From Chitinophagaceae bacterium PMP191F (GTDB lineage Bacteria > Bacteroidota > Bacteroidia > Chitinophagales > Chitinophagaceae): a stretch of DNA of 64,000 nucleotides. Below, one piece after another: positions 53,323-62,040 of this stretch. The notes under the pieces are model-generated. The model did not search any database and had not been told where the DNA came from. It saw only the letters and a list, made by a program, of their open reading frames with translations. Numbering within the stretch: position 1 is the first letter of the stretch; every line of letters starts with the position of its first letter. The stretch is taken from assembly GCA_001302245.1 (NCBI GenBank), contig LGYU01000033.1, forward strand, positions 62,001-126,000, given 5' to 3'. The translations under genes were made by a program, and so were the position numbers.

Positions 53323-56007
53323 TTGAAATACTTCCTGCTCATTGCCTTGTGTTGTATAGTAGGCAAAGAACAATTAACAGCCCAGGGCAGCCGTCGTAGT
53401 ATTGTTAGCATAGATGATGCCTGGCAGTTTACAAAAGATGCATATGTACCTGCAGATACAACCGGTAAGCAGGTAACATGGCAATCTGTTGATCTTCCGC
53501 ATACCTGGAATGTTGCCGATGTAATGGACGATGTGCCGGGATATCACCGTGATGCATGCTGGTACAGGAAGCTGTTGCCGGTAAGTGAAGGATTGCGTGG
53601 CAAAGAAGTGTACCTGCATTTTGAAGGGGTGAACCAGGTAGCAGAAGTATATATCAATGGCAAATATGCCGGTGGGCATACAGGAGGGTACACTGCGTTT
53701 ACTATACCGGTACAACACCTGTTGCGTTTTGATACTATCAATGAACTGGTGGTAAAAGCTGATAACAGTTTCAATAAAGACATACCGCCGCTTACAGCAG
53801 ATTTTACATTCTTTGGTGGCATTTACCGCGATGTATGGCTGGAAGCGTATGATAAAGTACATTTTTCAAGAACAGATTATGCCTCTTCGGGAGTATATAT
53901 CACTACCCCGCAGGTAAGTGCAGAGAAAGCTGCTGTTCGTATCAGCAGCCTGTTAAATAACTACAGTAATGTTGCCAGGAAATTGAAGCTGGTAACCACG
54001 GTGTATGATCAGGCAGGAAAAGATATTACTACACTTGCCACGGCTATTACATTAAAACCCGGCGTAACACAAACCTGTGTACAGAATCTGAAACCTGTTG
54101 ACGCTCCGCATTTATGGTCGCCGGAAGATCCATACCTGTATAAAGTGGTAACACGTATTACTGAGCTGTCAGGAACAGTACTGGATGAAGCAGTACATCC
54201 GCTGGGGTTCCGTTGGTACAGTTTTGATACGGAGAAAGGATTTTTCCTGAATGGTAAACCTTGTAAACTGGTAGGGGCCAGCCGTCACCAGGATTATGCA
54301 GGTATGGGCAATGCAGTACCGGACAACCTGGCCCGCAGGGATGTGGAGTTACTGAAAGAAATGGGAGGTAATTTTTTGAGGGTAGCGCATTACCCGCAGG
54401 ATCCTGCTGTATTGCAGGCATGTGATGAAATGGGTATACTGGCATCGGTTGAAATACCCGTAGTGAATGAGATCACAGAATCTGATACCTTTTATCGCAA
54501 CTGTGTTAATATGCAGGTAGAAATGATCAGGCAGAATTTCAATCATCCTTCTGTGATCATCTGGTGCTATATGAACGAAGTATTGCTGCGGCCACATTAT
54601 AATGGCGACAAAGAAAAGCAGAAAACATATTTTACCAACATTGCCGCGCTGGCTGCCCGGCTGGACAGTATTACGCGCAAAGAAGACCCATACCGTTATA
54701 CGATGCTTGCGTGTCATGGCGATTTTGACAAATACAGAAGTACGGGGCTTACTGCCATTCCTATGATCGTAGGCTGGAATCTTTATTCCGGATGGTACGG
54801 AGGAACGTTAAAAGATTTTGCCGGTTTCCTGGACAGGCATCACCGCGATCTGCCCGATAAACCATTGCTGGTAACAGAATATGGGGCTGATGCAGATCCG
54901 CGCATCCGCAGTTTCAAACCTGTTCGTTTTGATAAAAGTCTTGAATATGCAACAGCCTTTCACCAGTATTACCTGGATGCTATGTTGCAACGTCCTTTTG
55001 TGGCAGGCGCATTGATCTGGAACCTGGCTGATTTTAATTCAGAGACCCGTACAGAGACCATGCCGCATATCAATAACAAGGGGTTGCTTACCTGGAACAG
55101 GAAACCCAAAGATGTATACCTGTGGCATAAGGCCATGTTATTACAGCAGCCGTTTATTGCAGTAGCTTCTGCTTCTTGGAAAATCCGCAGCGGCATAGCA
55201 GATAGCAGCGGACTGTTGTGTTACCAGCCTTTGCAGGTAGCTTCCAATCTTGATTCTGTTACACTGGTCATCAACGGACAGATATTGCCCGCGCAGAAAG
55301 TAAAGAACGGGCTTTGTGAATGGTTAGCGCCATTTTCCAATGGAATAAATAATATAGAAGCATGGGGCATGCAAAAGGGTACCCGTGTAGCTGATCATAT
55401 CAATATTGATTTTCGCCTGCTGCCGTATGTTTTTACAGACAAACGGGTTCCGTTCAAACAACTGAATGTTTTACTGGGTGCCAACCGGTATTTTATTGAT
55501 GAAACAGAAAAACAGGTATGGATACCTGATCAGGCCTATCATACCGGTAGCTGGGGACATGTCAGCGGGCAAGCCTTTGATATTGCTGGCGGCAGTCGTT
55601 TGCCCTACGGTACAGACAGGGATATAGCAGGAACTGACAATGATCCTGTTTACCAGACACAGTTCATGGGTATCCGTGAATACCGGCTGGATGTACCGGA
55701 TGGTGTGTATGAGCTTACATTGCATTTTGCAGAGCTGCAGGGTGGCATGGTGCCTGCATTGCCTTATAACCTTTCAGGTGGTACCGTGTCAAGAAAGGAA
55801 ATGCCTGCCCGCAGGATATTTAACGTGTTGGTGAATGAGGCAACTGTACTGGAAAATTTTGATATTGCTGCTGAATATGGCGTAGCCAGGGCTGTTGCTA
55901 AAAAAGTACCGGTTACAGTTTCCAATGGAAAAGGTATCCGTATTGTGTTCAATGCTATTGAAGGTGAAGCTGTGTTAAATGCGTTGCAGGTGGTGAAGAA
56001 GTTCTAA
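53323..56007 (+). CDS. GH2 glycosidase with C-terminal malectin-like domain
   Basis: About 894 residues. The start is a TTG: an in-frame stop (TAG at 53317-53319) lies two codons upstream and the next ATG is well inside the sandwich domain, so only TTG keeps the signal peptide (KYFLLIALCCIVGKEQLTAQ). The GH2 order is sugar-binding domain (LPHTWNVADVMDDVPGYHRD), Ig-like domain, then TIM barrel with acid/base Glu419 (WCYMNEV) and nucleophile Glu519 (LLVTEYGAD). The C-terminus is malectin-like (VWIPDQAYHTGSWGHV, DVPDGVYELTLHFAELQ). GH2 covers beta-galactosidases, beta-glucuronidases and beta-mannosidases. Confidence 0.9.
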   Translation: MKYFLLIALCCIVGKEQLTAQGSRRSIVSIDDAWQFTKDAYVPADTTGKQVTWQSVDLPHTWNVADVMDDVPGYHRDACWYRKLLPVSEGLRGKEVYLHFEGVNQVAEVYINGKYAGGHTGGYTAFTIPVQHLLRFDTINELVVKADNSFNKDIPPLTADFTFFGGIYRDVWLEAYDKVHFSRTDYASSGVYITTPQVSAEKAAVRISSLLNNYSNVARKLKLVTTVYDQAGKDITTLATAITLKPGVTQTCVQNLKPVDAPHLWSPEDPYLYKVVTRITELSGTVLDEAVHPLGFRWYSFDTEKGFFLNGKPCKLVGASRHQDYAGMGNAVPDNLARRDVELLKEMGGNFLRVAHYPQDPAVLQACDEMGILASVEIPVVNEITESDTFYRNCVNMQVEMIRQNFNHPSVIIWCYMNEVLLRPHYNGDKEKQKTYFTNIAALAARLDSITRKEDPYRYTMLACHGDFDKYRSTGLTAIPMIVGWNLYSGWYGGTLKDFAGFLDRHHRDLPDKPLLVTEYGADADPRIRSFKPVRFDKSLEYATAFHQYYLDAMLQRPFVAGALIWNLADFNSETRTETMPHINNKGLLTWNRKPKDVYLWHKAMLLQQPFIAVASASWKIRSGIADSSGLLCYQPLQVASNLDSVTLVINGQILPAQKVKNGLCEWLAPFSNGINNIEAWGMQKGTRVADHINIDFRLLPYVFTDKRVPFKQLNVLLGANRYFIDETEKQVWIPDQAYHTGSWGHVSGQAFDIAGGSRLPYGTDRDIAGTDNDPVYQTQFMGIREYRLDVPDGVYELTLHFAELQGGMVPALPYNLSGGTVSRKEMPARRIFNVLVNEATVLENFDIAAEYGVARAVAKKVPVTVSNGKGIRIVFNAIEGEAVLNALQVVKKF

Positions 56008-56030
56008 TGCTTAATGCTAATACCTGGCTG

Positions 56031-56900
56031 TTATAATTTCCAGCGTGCTATTACTCCGTGGGAAAGGCTGTTACTATATGGAAGAATGCTGAGATAATTG
56101 GTTTTACCAGGTTTGATTTTGTGAAAATGCGGAACCAATAAGCCTGATAGTGTACCTGCCGCAGTGCCTATTACAATATCAGACGGGAAATGCATGCCGG
56201 CTTTATGTCGCAGGTAAGCGGTGGCAGCTGTCAGTGTAGCGGCACCGCCGTAGAACACCCATTTATAAGATGAGTTTGGATGATAAGCCGCATAGGTGGC
56301 AGCCATAAAAAATGTGGAAGTGCCTACCAGTGCCACATGTCCTGCAAAAAAAGAATTCCTGGCGCTGCCTGCCACACGCATATCCATAGGGCTTTCAGTA
56401 GTATACACAAACGGCCGGTAACGATCAGCATACATGGTTGCACCGCTGTACAATACGCCGGTACAGGCCATTGCTTCTGCATACAGCAACGTGAGTTTAA
56501 AAAAATCTTTACGCATCTTTTTATCCACCCAAAAAAGCCCCAGCGGTAAAGGCATGGCTGCATAAAAAGGTATGTAGCTCAGTTTATCTGCACTATGCGA
56601 AACAGGACGCACAGCCCAACGGTCGAACCAGTTGATATCATCTTTATTCAGCGCATTTACAGCTTCCGGGGTAGAATGCGATTTGTTCGAAACACGTCCG
56701 ATTCCATACAATGTCCATGCTGCAGCTACACCTGTAAGTGGCAGATCAATCGCTTTTTTGATATGATATACAGAAGGCGAAGTAGTGGAGTCTGCCTGTG
56801 CCTGTAAGGAAAGAACGGCACAGAGTGCAACAATACAAAGTGTAATTTTTCTCAAGGTGGTAATGGTTAAACCGGGGTTAATGAAATACCGGATACACAA
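56031..56900 (-). CDS. PAP2 family phosphatase, membrane or periplasmic
   Basis: 289 residues. The three PAP2 motifs are present: a DRYRPF segment (motif 1), SARNSFFAGHVA (motif 2, with SFxxGH), and YLRHKAGMHFPSDIVIGTA (motif 3 with catalytic His). Such enzymes remove phosphate from lipids such as undecaprenyl pyrophosphate or phosphatidic acid. The ATG at 56900 is used. A TTG at 56855 would give a cleaner signal peptide (RKITLCIVALCAVLSLQAQA) and may be the true start. It converges on the GH2 gene with a gap of only 23 bases. Confidence 0.85.
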   Translation of the reverse strand: MCIRYFINPGLTITTLRKITLCIVALCAVLSLQAQADSTTSPSVYHIKKAIDLPLTGVAAAWTLYGIGRVSNKSHSTPEAVNALNKDDINWFDRWAVRPVSHSADKLSYIPFYAAMPLPLGLFWVDKKMRKDFFKLTLLYAEAMACTGVLYSGATMYADRYRPFVYTTESPMDMRVAGSARNSFFAGHVALVGTSTFFMAATYAAYHPNSSYKWVFYGGAATLTAATAYLRHKAGMHFPSDIVIGTAAGTLSGLLVPHFHKIKPGKTNYLSILPYSNSLSHGVIARWKL

Positions 56901-56958
56901 ACTATAGTATTACTGTTGTAAACTTGTAATAGTAATATATCACCCGTTCTGTAAGTTA

Positions 56959-56971
56959 AGCATAGTATGCT
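56959..56971. promoter_or_regulatory. Dyad between PAP2 and HAD genes
   Basis: AGCATA-G-TATGCT is a perfect 13-bp dyad at 56959-56971 in the 267-base divergent spacer 56901-57167, with further partial symmetry (TT left, AA right). It might be an operator for either gene. No promoter box could be assigned with confidence. Confidence 0.3.
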
Positions 56972-57167
56972 AAAGTTGATACAAATGTATGGTTGCCTGG
57001 TATCCGGCAAGGCCGAACAAAATCCCTGTTCTATTGTTTATCAATACAATAGTTAACCCGTTGGGGTATTGCAAAAAACTATGAATGCCCCGTTGCCGGT
57101 ATGATAAAATACCGGAACTTTAATAGTAACAGTTACAGGCGCTGCCTGTTTGTAATCTACTTTACCC

Positions 57168-57794
57168 ATGCATACAACATCTTCTATTACTACGCTGTTC
57201 CTGGATATCGGGGGCGTATTACTTACCAATGGCTGGGATCGTAATGCCCGTAAACTGGCTGCCAGCACTTTTTCACTGGACCTGGCAGAACTGGAGGAAC
57301 GGCATCATCTCACTTTTGATACGTATGAAGAAGGCAAGCTGACGCTGGATGAATATCTTAACAGGATCGTATTTTATGACGACAGGGCTTTCAGTCGTGA
57401 TGATTTCAGAGCGTTTATGTTTGCACAGACAGAACCGTACCCTGAAATGATCGATATGATCTGCAAGCTGAAAGCAACATACGGTTTAAAGATCGCTATT
57501 GTGAATAATGAAGGACGTGAGTTGAATGAATACCGTATACGACAGTTCAGGCTGAACCGGTTTGTTGACTTCTTTATCTCGTCCTGTTTTGTACATTTCC
57601 GGAAACCTGATGCAGACATTTTCCGCATAGCGCTGGATATTGCATTGGTACAACCACACGAAGTGTTATATATAGAAGACAGACCTATGTTTGTATCTGT
57701 AGCGGAAGGACTGGGCATCAATGGGCTTTGTCATGAAAACTATGCTTCTACCCGCGAAAAACTGGTTAAGCTGGGATTGGTGGTGCCCGATTGA
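57168..57794 (+). CDS. HAD family hydrolase
   Basis: 208 residues, cytosolic. HAD motif I is FLDIGGVLL (Asp13; the second Asp of the usual DxD is Gly, as in the DxG subgroup such as YihX), motif II sits near KIAIVNNEGRELN, and the C-terminal motif is VLYIEDRPMFVSVAEGLGIN. A lysine-containing segment FRKPDADIFRIALDIA precedes it. The substrate cannot be told; HAD enzymes of this size often dephosphorylate sugar phosphates or nucleotides. The molybdoenzyme gene follows after 58 bases. Confidence 0.82.
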   Translation: MHTTSSITTLFLDIGGVLLTNGWDRNARKLAASTFSLDLAELEERHHLTFDTYEEGKLTLDEYLNRIVFYDDRAFSRDDFRAFMFAQTEPYPEMIDMICKLKATYGLKIAIVNNEGRELNEYRIRQFRLNRFVDFFISSCFVHFRKPDADIFRIALDIALVQPHEVLYIEDRPMFVSVAEGLGINGLCHENYASTREKLVKLGLVVPD

Positions 57795-57852
57795 TATAAA
57801 AATTATTACGATTGCATATTTGCCGGCCATAGCCATCTTAAACCTTTATTAT

Positions 57853-58545
57853 ATGGAAGAGTCCGATAAACTGAAACGGGTGGTGGAAGCGCGTATGAAG
57901 TTAAAGGCGCGGTTTGAAGAGAAAATGCAGAACACCCCTTCAGTAGCTGATAACAGGCCGATGGGGAAGGGAGTTCCCAACCGTCATGGTATGCCTGTGG
58001 TGCCGGTGGGGCAGATCATAACCAGGAAATGGCCTGTTCTGGACCTGGGTATACAGCCGGATATTTCCACGGAAGCGTGGCGGCTGGTGGTTGATGGCGA
58101 AGTGGAGCAGCCGCTTGAGCTAAAGTGGCACGATTTTATGGCATTACCACAAACTGATGATACGTCAGATTTTCATTGTGTAACTACCTGGTCAAAACTG
58201 GATATCAACTGGCGTGGTGTACGGCTGCTGGACCTGGCAGCGCTGGCTGCACCCAAAGAAACGGCTACGCACATAATGTGTTATGGTTACGATGAATATT
58301 CAACCAACGTATCGCTGGAAGAGGCATTAAAACCCGATGTATTGCTGGTACACACAGTAGAAGGCCAGCCGCTTCCCAAAGAACATGGAGGCCCTGTGCG
58401 AATGATCACGCCGCAGTTGTATGCCTGGAAAGGTTCAAAATGGATCTGCAGAATAGCCTTTATGGCAGGCAACAAACCGGGTTTCTGGGAGGAGAGAGGA
58501 TATTCAAATACCGCGTACCCGTGGCGGAATGATCGCTACAGCTAA
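57853..58545 (+). CDS. Sulfite oxidase-like molybdopterin oxidoreductase
   Basis: About 230 residues from the ATG at 57853. The longer frame from 57721 overlaps the HAD gene and is not used. The oxidoreductase molybdopterin-binding domain is recognisable: LRLVVDGEV-type strand (WRLVVDGEVEQPLELKWHDF), Mo-ligand Cys109 in DFHCVTTWSKLDINWRGVRL, KEHGGPVRMITPQLYAWKGS and PGFWEERGYSNTAYPWRNDR. No signal peptide, so it is probably cytosolic. The physiological substrate is unknown. A terminator follows at 58572-58607. Confidence 0.88.
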   Translation: MEESDKLKRVVEARMKLKARFEEKMQNTPSVADNRPMGKGVPNRHGMPVVPVGQIITRKWPVLDLGIQPDISTEAWRLVVDGEVEQPLELKWHDFMALPQTDDTSDFHCVTTWSKLDINWRGVRLLDLAALAAPKETATHIMCYGYDEYSTNVSLEEALKPDVLLVHTVEGQPLPKEHGGPVRMITPQLYAWKGSKWICRIAFMAGNKPGFWEERGYSNTAYPWRNDRYS

Positions 58546-58571
58546 CCTGTACCTGTTACCCAAAAATATGG

Positions 58572-58607
58572 AAAGCTGTCTTGCCGGTACCGGATGACAG
58601 CTTTTTT
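58572..58607 (+). terminator. Terminator after the molybdoenzyme gene
   Basis: Stem AAAGCTGTC (58572-58580) / GACAGCTTT (58596-58604), followed by T residues. Its loop contains a 10-bp palindrome CCGGTACCGG, so the hairpin can be taller. It begins 27 bases after the molybdoenzyme stop. Confidence 0.78.
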
Positions 58608-58728
58608 ATTGCTACGATCAACAGCCGTATACACGGGTTGTTATGATAGATACCAACCCGCAGTTGTGAAAAGGGCATTTTTGTAGAGGATACAGTAATT
58701 CAATGTCTGCTTTTAATTTTTGTCTGTT

Positions 58729-59055
58729 ATGTCTTTATTGCGTGCATGTATTATAGATCTTATCGCCGGCCTGCAAAACAGGGGCTATGTGCTTGACTTC
58801 AGGTTGCATACAAACCAATTGATATGTGTGCAACACCAATTGGCGTTTTCCATTGATGAAGTAGAGATACACGATATTCATTTCTTTCCAGGTATAAGAC
58901 AAATGGTGAGTGATCTTTTTGTACTGGCGGTAGAAGACCCGGGTACAGGTTATAAAGGAATTGTATTGGTAAGAAGGAACAGTAAACATGATAACTATCT
59001 TGCCGGTCTGATCCGTAACTGGGCTGCAGAAGATCCGGTACTGCCTTACTGCTGA
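58729..59055 (+). CDS. Small hypothetical protein, 108 aa
   Basis: A cytosolic protein with no signal or membrane segment. A TTG at 58720 would extend it by three residues, but the ATG at 58729 is simpler. The core LQNRGYVLDFRLHTNQ, AFSIDEVEIHDIHFFPG and LFVLAVEDPGTGYKGIVLV resembles a group of short Bacteroidota proteins sometimes annotated as phosphoribosylpyrophosphate synthetase, but the catalytic elements of that enzyme are not visible. The function is unknown. It converges on the DUF421 gene with 8 bases between the stops. Confidence 0.6.
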   Translation: MSLLRACIIDLIAGLQNRGYVLDFRLHTNQLICVQHQLAFSIDEVEIHDIHFFPGIRQMVSDLFVLAVEDPGTGYKGIVLVRRNSKHDNYLAGLIRNWAAEDPVLPYC

Positions 59056-59063
59056 AACAGCAT

Positions 59064-59555
59064 TCAAGAACGTTTTTCAATAACGCTGATCTCTCCATTG
59101 CGTTCCAGTAATACTTTCTGAACTGTTTCAAGTGATTCGCTTTTGATCTGCAGGCGTAGTCCTTCTTTCAGGTCTTCAGGACTGATAAGTGCGTCTTTCA
59201 TTTGCCTGATATTTTCTTTTCCCTTTTCAAACAGTACTGTTTCATTACCCTTTACCCATTTTTCAATAACCGGGTTGCAGGCGCAACACCATGCAACTAT
59301 ACGGCAGATAACAACAAGTGTAAGTGAAGCCGCCACCACTGGTCCAAAGGGGGATGCACCCACTACGGCACGACTCATTACTGCACCCAGCATGATCTTG
59401 ATCACTGTGTCAAAAGCCGATTTGCGCCCAAAGGTCCTTACTCCCGCAATGCGCAGCATAACCAATGCAACAAAAAACAGTACTGCCATTCGTGCGCTCA
59501 TTTGCCAGGTGGTTAACTGCTCACCTTCTCCGAATAATAGTTTCAGGTATTCCAT
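59064..59555 (-). CDS. DUF421 (YetF-like) membrane protein
   Basis: 163 residues with three N-terminal membrane segments (ARMAVLFFVALVMLRIAG, FGPVVAASLTLVVICRIVAW) and a soluble C-terminal domain that ends LLERNGEISVIEKRS. The RTFGRKSAFDTVIKIMLGAV stretch is typical of YetF/DUF421. Members are common in stress-related gene clusters but have no defined function. The gene is convergent with the 108-residue gene and lies 18 bases after the basic-tail hypothetical gene on the same strand. Confidence 0.82.
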   Translation of the reverse strand: MEYLKLLFGEGEQLTTWQMSARMAVLFFVALVMLRIAGVRTFGRKSAFDTVIKIMLGAVMSRAVVGASPFGPVVAASLTLVVICRIVAWCCACNPVIEKWVKGNETVLFEKGKENIRQMKDALISPEDLKEGLRLQIKSESLETVQKVLLERNGEISVIEKRS

Positions 59556-59573
59556 AATGCGTTAATAAGTGTA

Positions 59574-60326
59574 CTATTCATAATATAACATGATCTGGTT
59601 GCCAATAGCATCTACAAACTTCTGGTCTTTCTGCTGGTCCATCTTCCAGCCGCTTTTACCCGAACGGATAATACCCAGGTTCTCTTCATTCAGGGTAATA
59701 TCCAGTTGGGTACAAACCCCATCATGACAGGTGCCGGGAACGGGAACACCTTCACCTTTGTATTTCACGCCATTGTACTGAAGCGTAATAGGAATAGTTT
59801 CTTCTTCCAGCGAATGAATCAGTGTTTTTAAAAATGCCAGCAGATGTTTGCGCTGGGTAGTAGTACCTGCACTCCATTTCCCTTTATCAGCTCTTTTATG
59901 AGCTACCTTATATTTAAGTCCCATCATAGAAGTGCTGTAATCATTGGCATTCAGTTTTTCTACACGCTGATGTGCCAGTATAAACCAGTTATAGGCAGTA
60001 CCTGTTTGGGCGCCTGAACCTTTTGGTGCTTTACCGGCCCTTCTTTTAGTTACCGCATAAAATATGCGCCATAGGTCCGGGGTTATTTTGGTTTCCCTCC
60101 ACTCGCCTTTATCATAGAACCACTTATGACTGCGGCCCACCTGCATACCTGAATATTGTTGTCCGCCAAAATCTTTATACCGGTTGTAGGATGCCCGTAT
60201 ATCTTTTGCCGACGATGCCTTTTTCTTCACTGCAGCAGATCTTGCAACTCCTTTCTTTACAGTTTGCCTTTTTGTTGTTTTATGTTCCGTGTGTTTTGCC
60301 ATGCCTGCTGTTACAGTACTTGTCAT
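59574..60326 (-). CDS. Hypothetical protein with basic Lys/Thr/Ala tail, 250 aa
   Basis: I do not recognise a named family. The N-terminal ~45 residues are strongly basic and rich in Lys, Thr, Ser and Ala (HTEHKTTKRQTVKKGVARSA), like tails of DNA-binding or histone-H1-like proteins. The rest is a soluble domain (NRYKDFGGQQYSGMQVGRSH, YNWFILAHQRVEKLNANDYS, TIPITLQYNGVKYKGEGVPV). A second ATG at 60302 would remove eight residues. It is divergent from the DUF892 gene and shares with it a basic tail and probably a promoter region. Confidence 0.65.
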   Translation of the reverse strand: MTSTVTAGMAKHTEHKTTKRQTVKKGVARSAAVKKKASSAKDIRASYNRYKDFGGQQYSGMQVGRSHKWFYDKGEWRETKITPDLWRIFYAVTKRRAGKAPKGSGAQTGTAYNWFILAHQRVEKLNANDYSTSMMGLKYKVAHKRADKGKWSAGTTTQRKHLLAFLKTLIHSLEEETIPITLQYNGVKYKGEGVPVPGTCHDGVCTQLDITLNEENLGIIRSGKSGWKMDQQKDQKFVDAIGNQIMLYYE

Positions 60327-60435
60327 AGCTTCTTTTTAAAAATGAAAACAAAAAATGTATGCCAGTTGGCTTTCATAAAATGATGTTGTTGCAGTAAGTA
60401 TGCTACACAGTTGAGTAAATAATTTCCCTTGCAGA

Positions 60436-60484
60436 TGTACAACTGTACAGCATTTGCGTTCAGTGCAGGGGCAACATACCTTCA
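60436..60484 (+). promoter_or_regulatory. Candidate promoter/operator of the DUF892 gene
   Basis: A dyad TGTACA-AC-TGTACA is at 60436-60449. A -33-like TTTG (60453-60456) and a weak -7-like TACCTTCA (60477-60484, two mismatches to TAnnTTTG) follow with a 20-base gap, as in Bacteroidota sigma promoters. The DUF892 start is at 60615. The match is imperfect. Confidence 0.3.
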
Positions 60485-60614
60485 GTAATGTTTACAATAA
60501 GATGCATTGCTGCATGGAACAGGAATTGCTGCTAATGCCAGTAAAGACTCGCCTGGTCCGGGGTTACTAAAACTCTACATTAACTTTTTATTTAACTACT
60601 TAAAAGATTGTACA

Positions 60615-61214
60615 ATGGCACAAACAAAATCAACATCACGCACTACGGCAAAAAAAGCAGCTGCCAGTGCGCACGCATCAAAAGGCAATGGTCAGTTGGA
60701 AGAATTTTTCATGGATGCCCTGAAAGATATTTACTGGGCGGAAAAGAACCTGGTAAAAGCATTGCCAAAAATGAGTAAAGCTGCCACCACCGACGAACTG
60801 TCGCAGGCAGTGGACGAACATCTTTCTCAGACAGAAGAACATGTAAGCCGCCTGGAACAGGTGTTTGAAATGTTGGGCAAAAAACCTCAGGCGCAGAAAT
60901 GTGAAGCCATGGAAGGCTTGTTGAAAGAGGCAGATAACATTGTGGAAGAAACCAACGAAGGCAGTATGACAAGGGATGTGGGTATCATAATGGCTGCGCA
61001 GAAAGTAGAACATTATGAAATAGCTACTTACGGCAGCCTGGTACAACTGGCTTCCATTATGGGGCATGAAGATGTAGCTGATATGCTGCGTCAAACGCTG
61101 GAAGAAGAAAAAGACACAGATGCCCGTTTAACCGAAATAGCAGAGAACAGCATCAACCAGGAGGCAGAAGATGAAGGCAGTGAAGCAGAACAGGGAGAAG
61201 GCGAAGAAGAATAA
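60615..61214 (+). CDS. DUF892 (YciE/YciF) ferritin-like stress protein
   Basis: About 199 residues from the ATG at 60615; the frame from 60507 adds unlikely spacer residues. A basic tail (MAQTKSTSRTTAKKAAASAH) precedes a ferritin-like four-helix bundle: LEEFFMDALKDIYWAEKNLV, LSQAVDEHLSQTEEHVSRLE, VGIIMAAQKVEHYEIATYGS and VADMLRQTLEEEKDTDARLT, with the Glu and His residues used for a di-iron site. The C-terminus is acidic. Members are induced by osmotic, oxidative or general stress in enteric bacteria. It leads a cluster of stress-like genes. Confidence 0.88.
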   Translation: MAQTKSTSRTTAKKAAASAHASKGNGQLEEFFMDALKDIYWAEKNLVKALPKMSKAATTDELSQAVDEHLSQTEEHVSRLEQVFEMLGKKPQAQKCEAMEGLLKEADNIVEETNEGSMTRDVGIIMAAQKVEHYEIATYGSLVQLASIMGHEDVADMLRQTLEEEKDTDARLTEIAENSINQEAEDEGSEAEQGEGEEE

Positions 61215-61287
61215 ACAATTGCATACCTGACCGCAATCAATGTATTGAACGAGGTACATTTTCTTTTTCACTTAAAAATGAAGTGCT

Positions 61288-61509
61288 ATGAAAAAGAATC
61301 ATTTGCACAATGAAGCTGTTCATCATAAACAACACAGGAACAGCGACGTAACTATCCGTGACCAGGAATCTGTCAATAAAAAAGATTACCCGATGGATAA
61401 GATACAGGATAAACAATTTAAAAACCAGCCCGAATTTATTGATACCGAAAATGTTCGCAAAAGTAAAAAGGGCGGAAACCCGGATAAGAGTAAAATGCTT
61501 GAAAAATAG
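61288..61509 (+). CDS. Small hydrophilic protein, 73 aa
   Basis: A very charged protein rich in Lys, Asn, Asp and Gln (MKKNHLHNEAVHHKQHRNSD, KKGGNPDKSKMLEK), with no hydrophobic core. This composition is usual for small stress-related or disordered proteins. No family is recognised. It lies 73 bases after the DUF892 gene and is followed by hairpins at 61540-61601. Confidence 0.5.
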   Translation: MKKNHLHNEAVHHKQHRNSDVTIRDQESVNKKDYPMDKIQDKQFKNQPEFIDTENVRKSKKGGNPDKSKMLEK

Positions 61510-61567
61510 CCATTGAGTTTTATGTCGGCGTTCAAACAATGTCTGCTGTTGGCAGACAGGAAATATT

Positions 61568-61601
61568 TTCCCCATCTGCTGTCAATGCGGATGGGGAATT
61601 T
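61568..61601 (+). terminator. Strong hairpin after the small hydrophilic gene
   Basis: Stem TTCCCCATCTGC / GCGGATGGGGAA (12 bp with one G-T wobble, loop of 7) followed by TTT. A second hairpin TGTCTGC / GCAGACA is just upstream at 61540-61558. Together they end the DUF892 unit. Confidence 0.55.
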
Positions 61602-61711
61602 CCATATCTGCAGGTACATACTGATATGGTGGTTACCATGGTCTGCTTAAATAATAAATAGCTGCCTTAGTATGATTATTGATGCATTGTATGTAGCCAA
61701 AAAATCATACA

Positions 61712-62035
61712 ATGAACTATCATATCAGTAAAAAATGTCTTGATGCCTGCCTGGCATGTGCAGCCGTTTGTAATTATTGCGCCGCATCCTGTCTGAAAGA
61801 ACAGGATATTAAAATGATGGCCGGCTGTATTCAACTGGATATGGAATGTGCTGCCATCTGTTATGCTACAGCACAACTAATAAGCCTGGGTAGTGAAAAG
61901 GCGCAGGAGCTGACCCGGTTGTGCGAAGATATCTGCCGGGAATGTGCAGCAGAATGCAACAAACATCAAAATGAACATTGCCGGGAATGTGCACGTATCT
62001 GCAATGAGTGTGCTGATGCATGTGCTGAAATGTAA
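61712..62035 (+). CDS. Four-helix-bundle copper-binding protein (Cys-rich)
   Basis: 107 residues with 18 Cys residues, most spaced as Cxx(x)C along helices (LDACLACAAVCNYCAASC, then CEDICRECAAECN and CRECARICNECADAC). This matches the DUF326/Csp family of cytosolic or periplasmic copper-storage proteins, which fill the core of a helix bundle with many Cu(I) ions. No signal peptide is visible, so a cytosolic store is likely. The gene lies 5 bases before the hypothetical gene at 62041, so they are co-transcribed. Confidence 0.88.
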   Translation: MNYHISKKCLDACLACAAVCNYCAASCLKEQDIKMMAGCIQLDMECAAICYATAQLISLGSEKAQELTRLCEDICRECAAECNKHQNEHCRECARICNECADACAEM

Positions 62036-62040
62036 ATTGT

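Noticed and set aside
57721-57852. Longer start for the molybdoenzyme gene
   Set aside because: The extension overlaps the HAD gene and its residues look like an out-of-frame reading of it; the ATG at 57853 gives the family-typical length.
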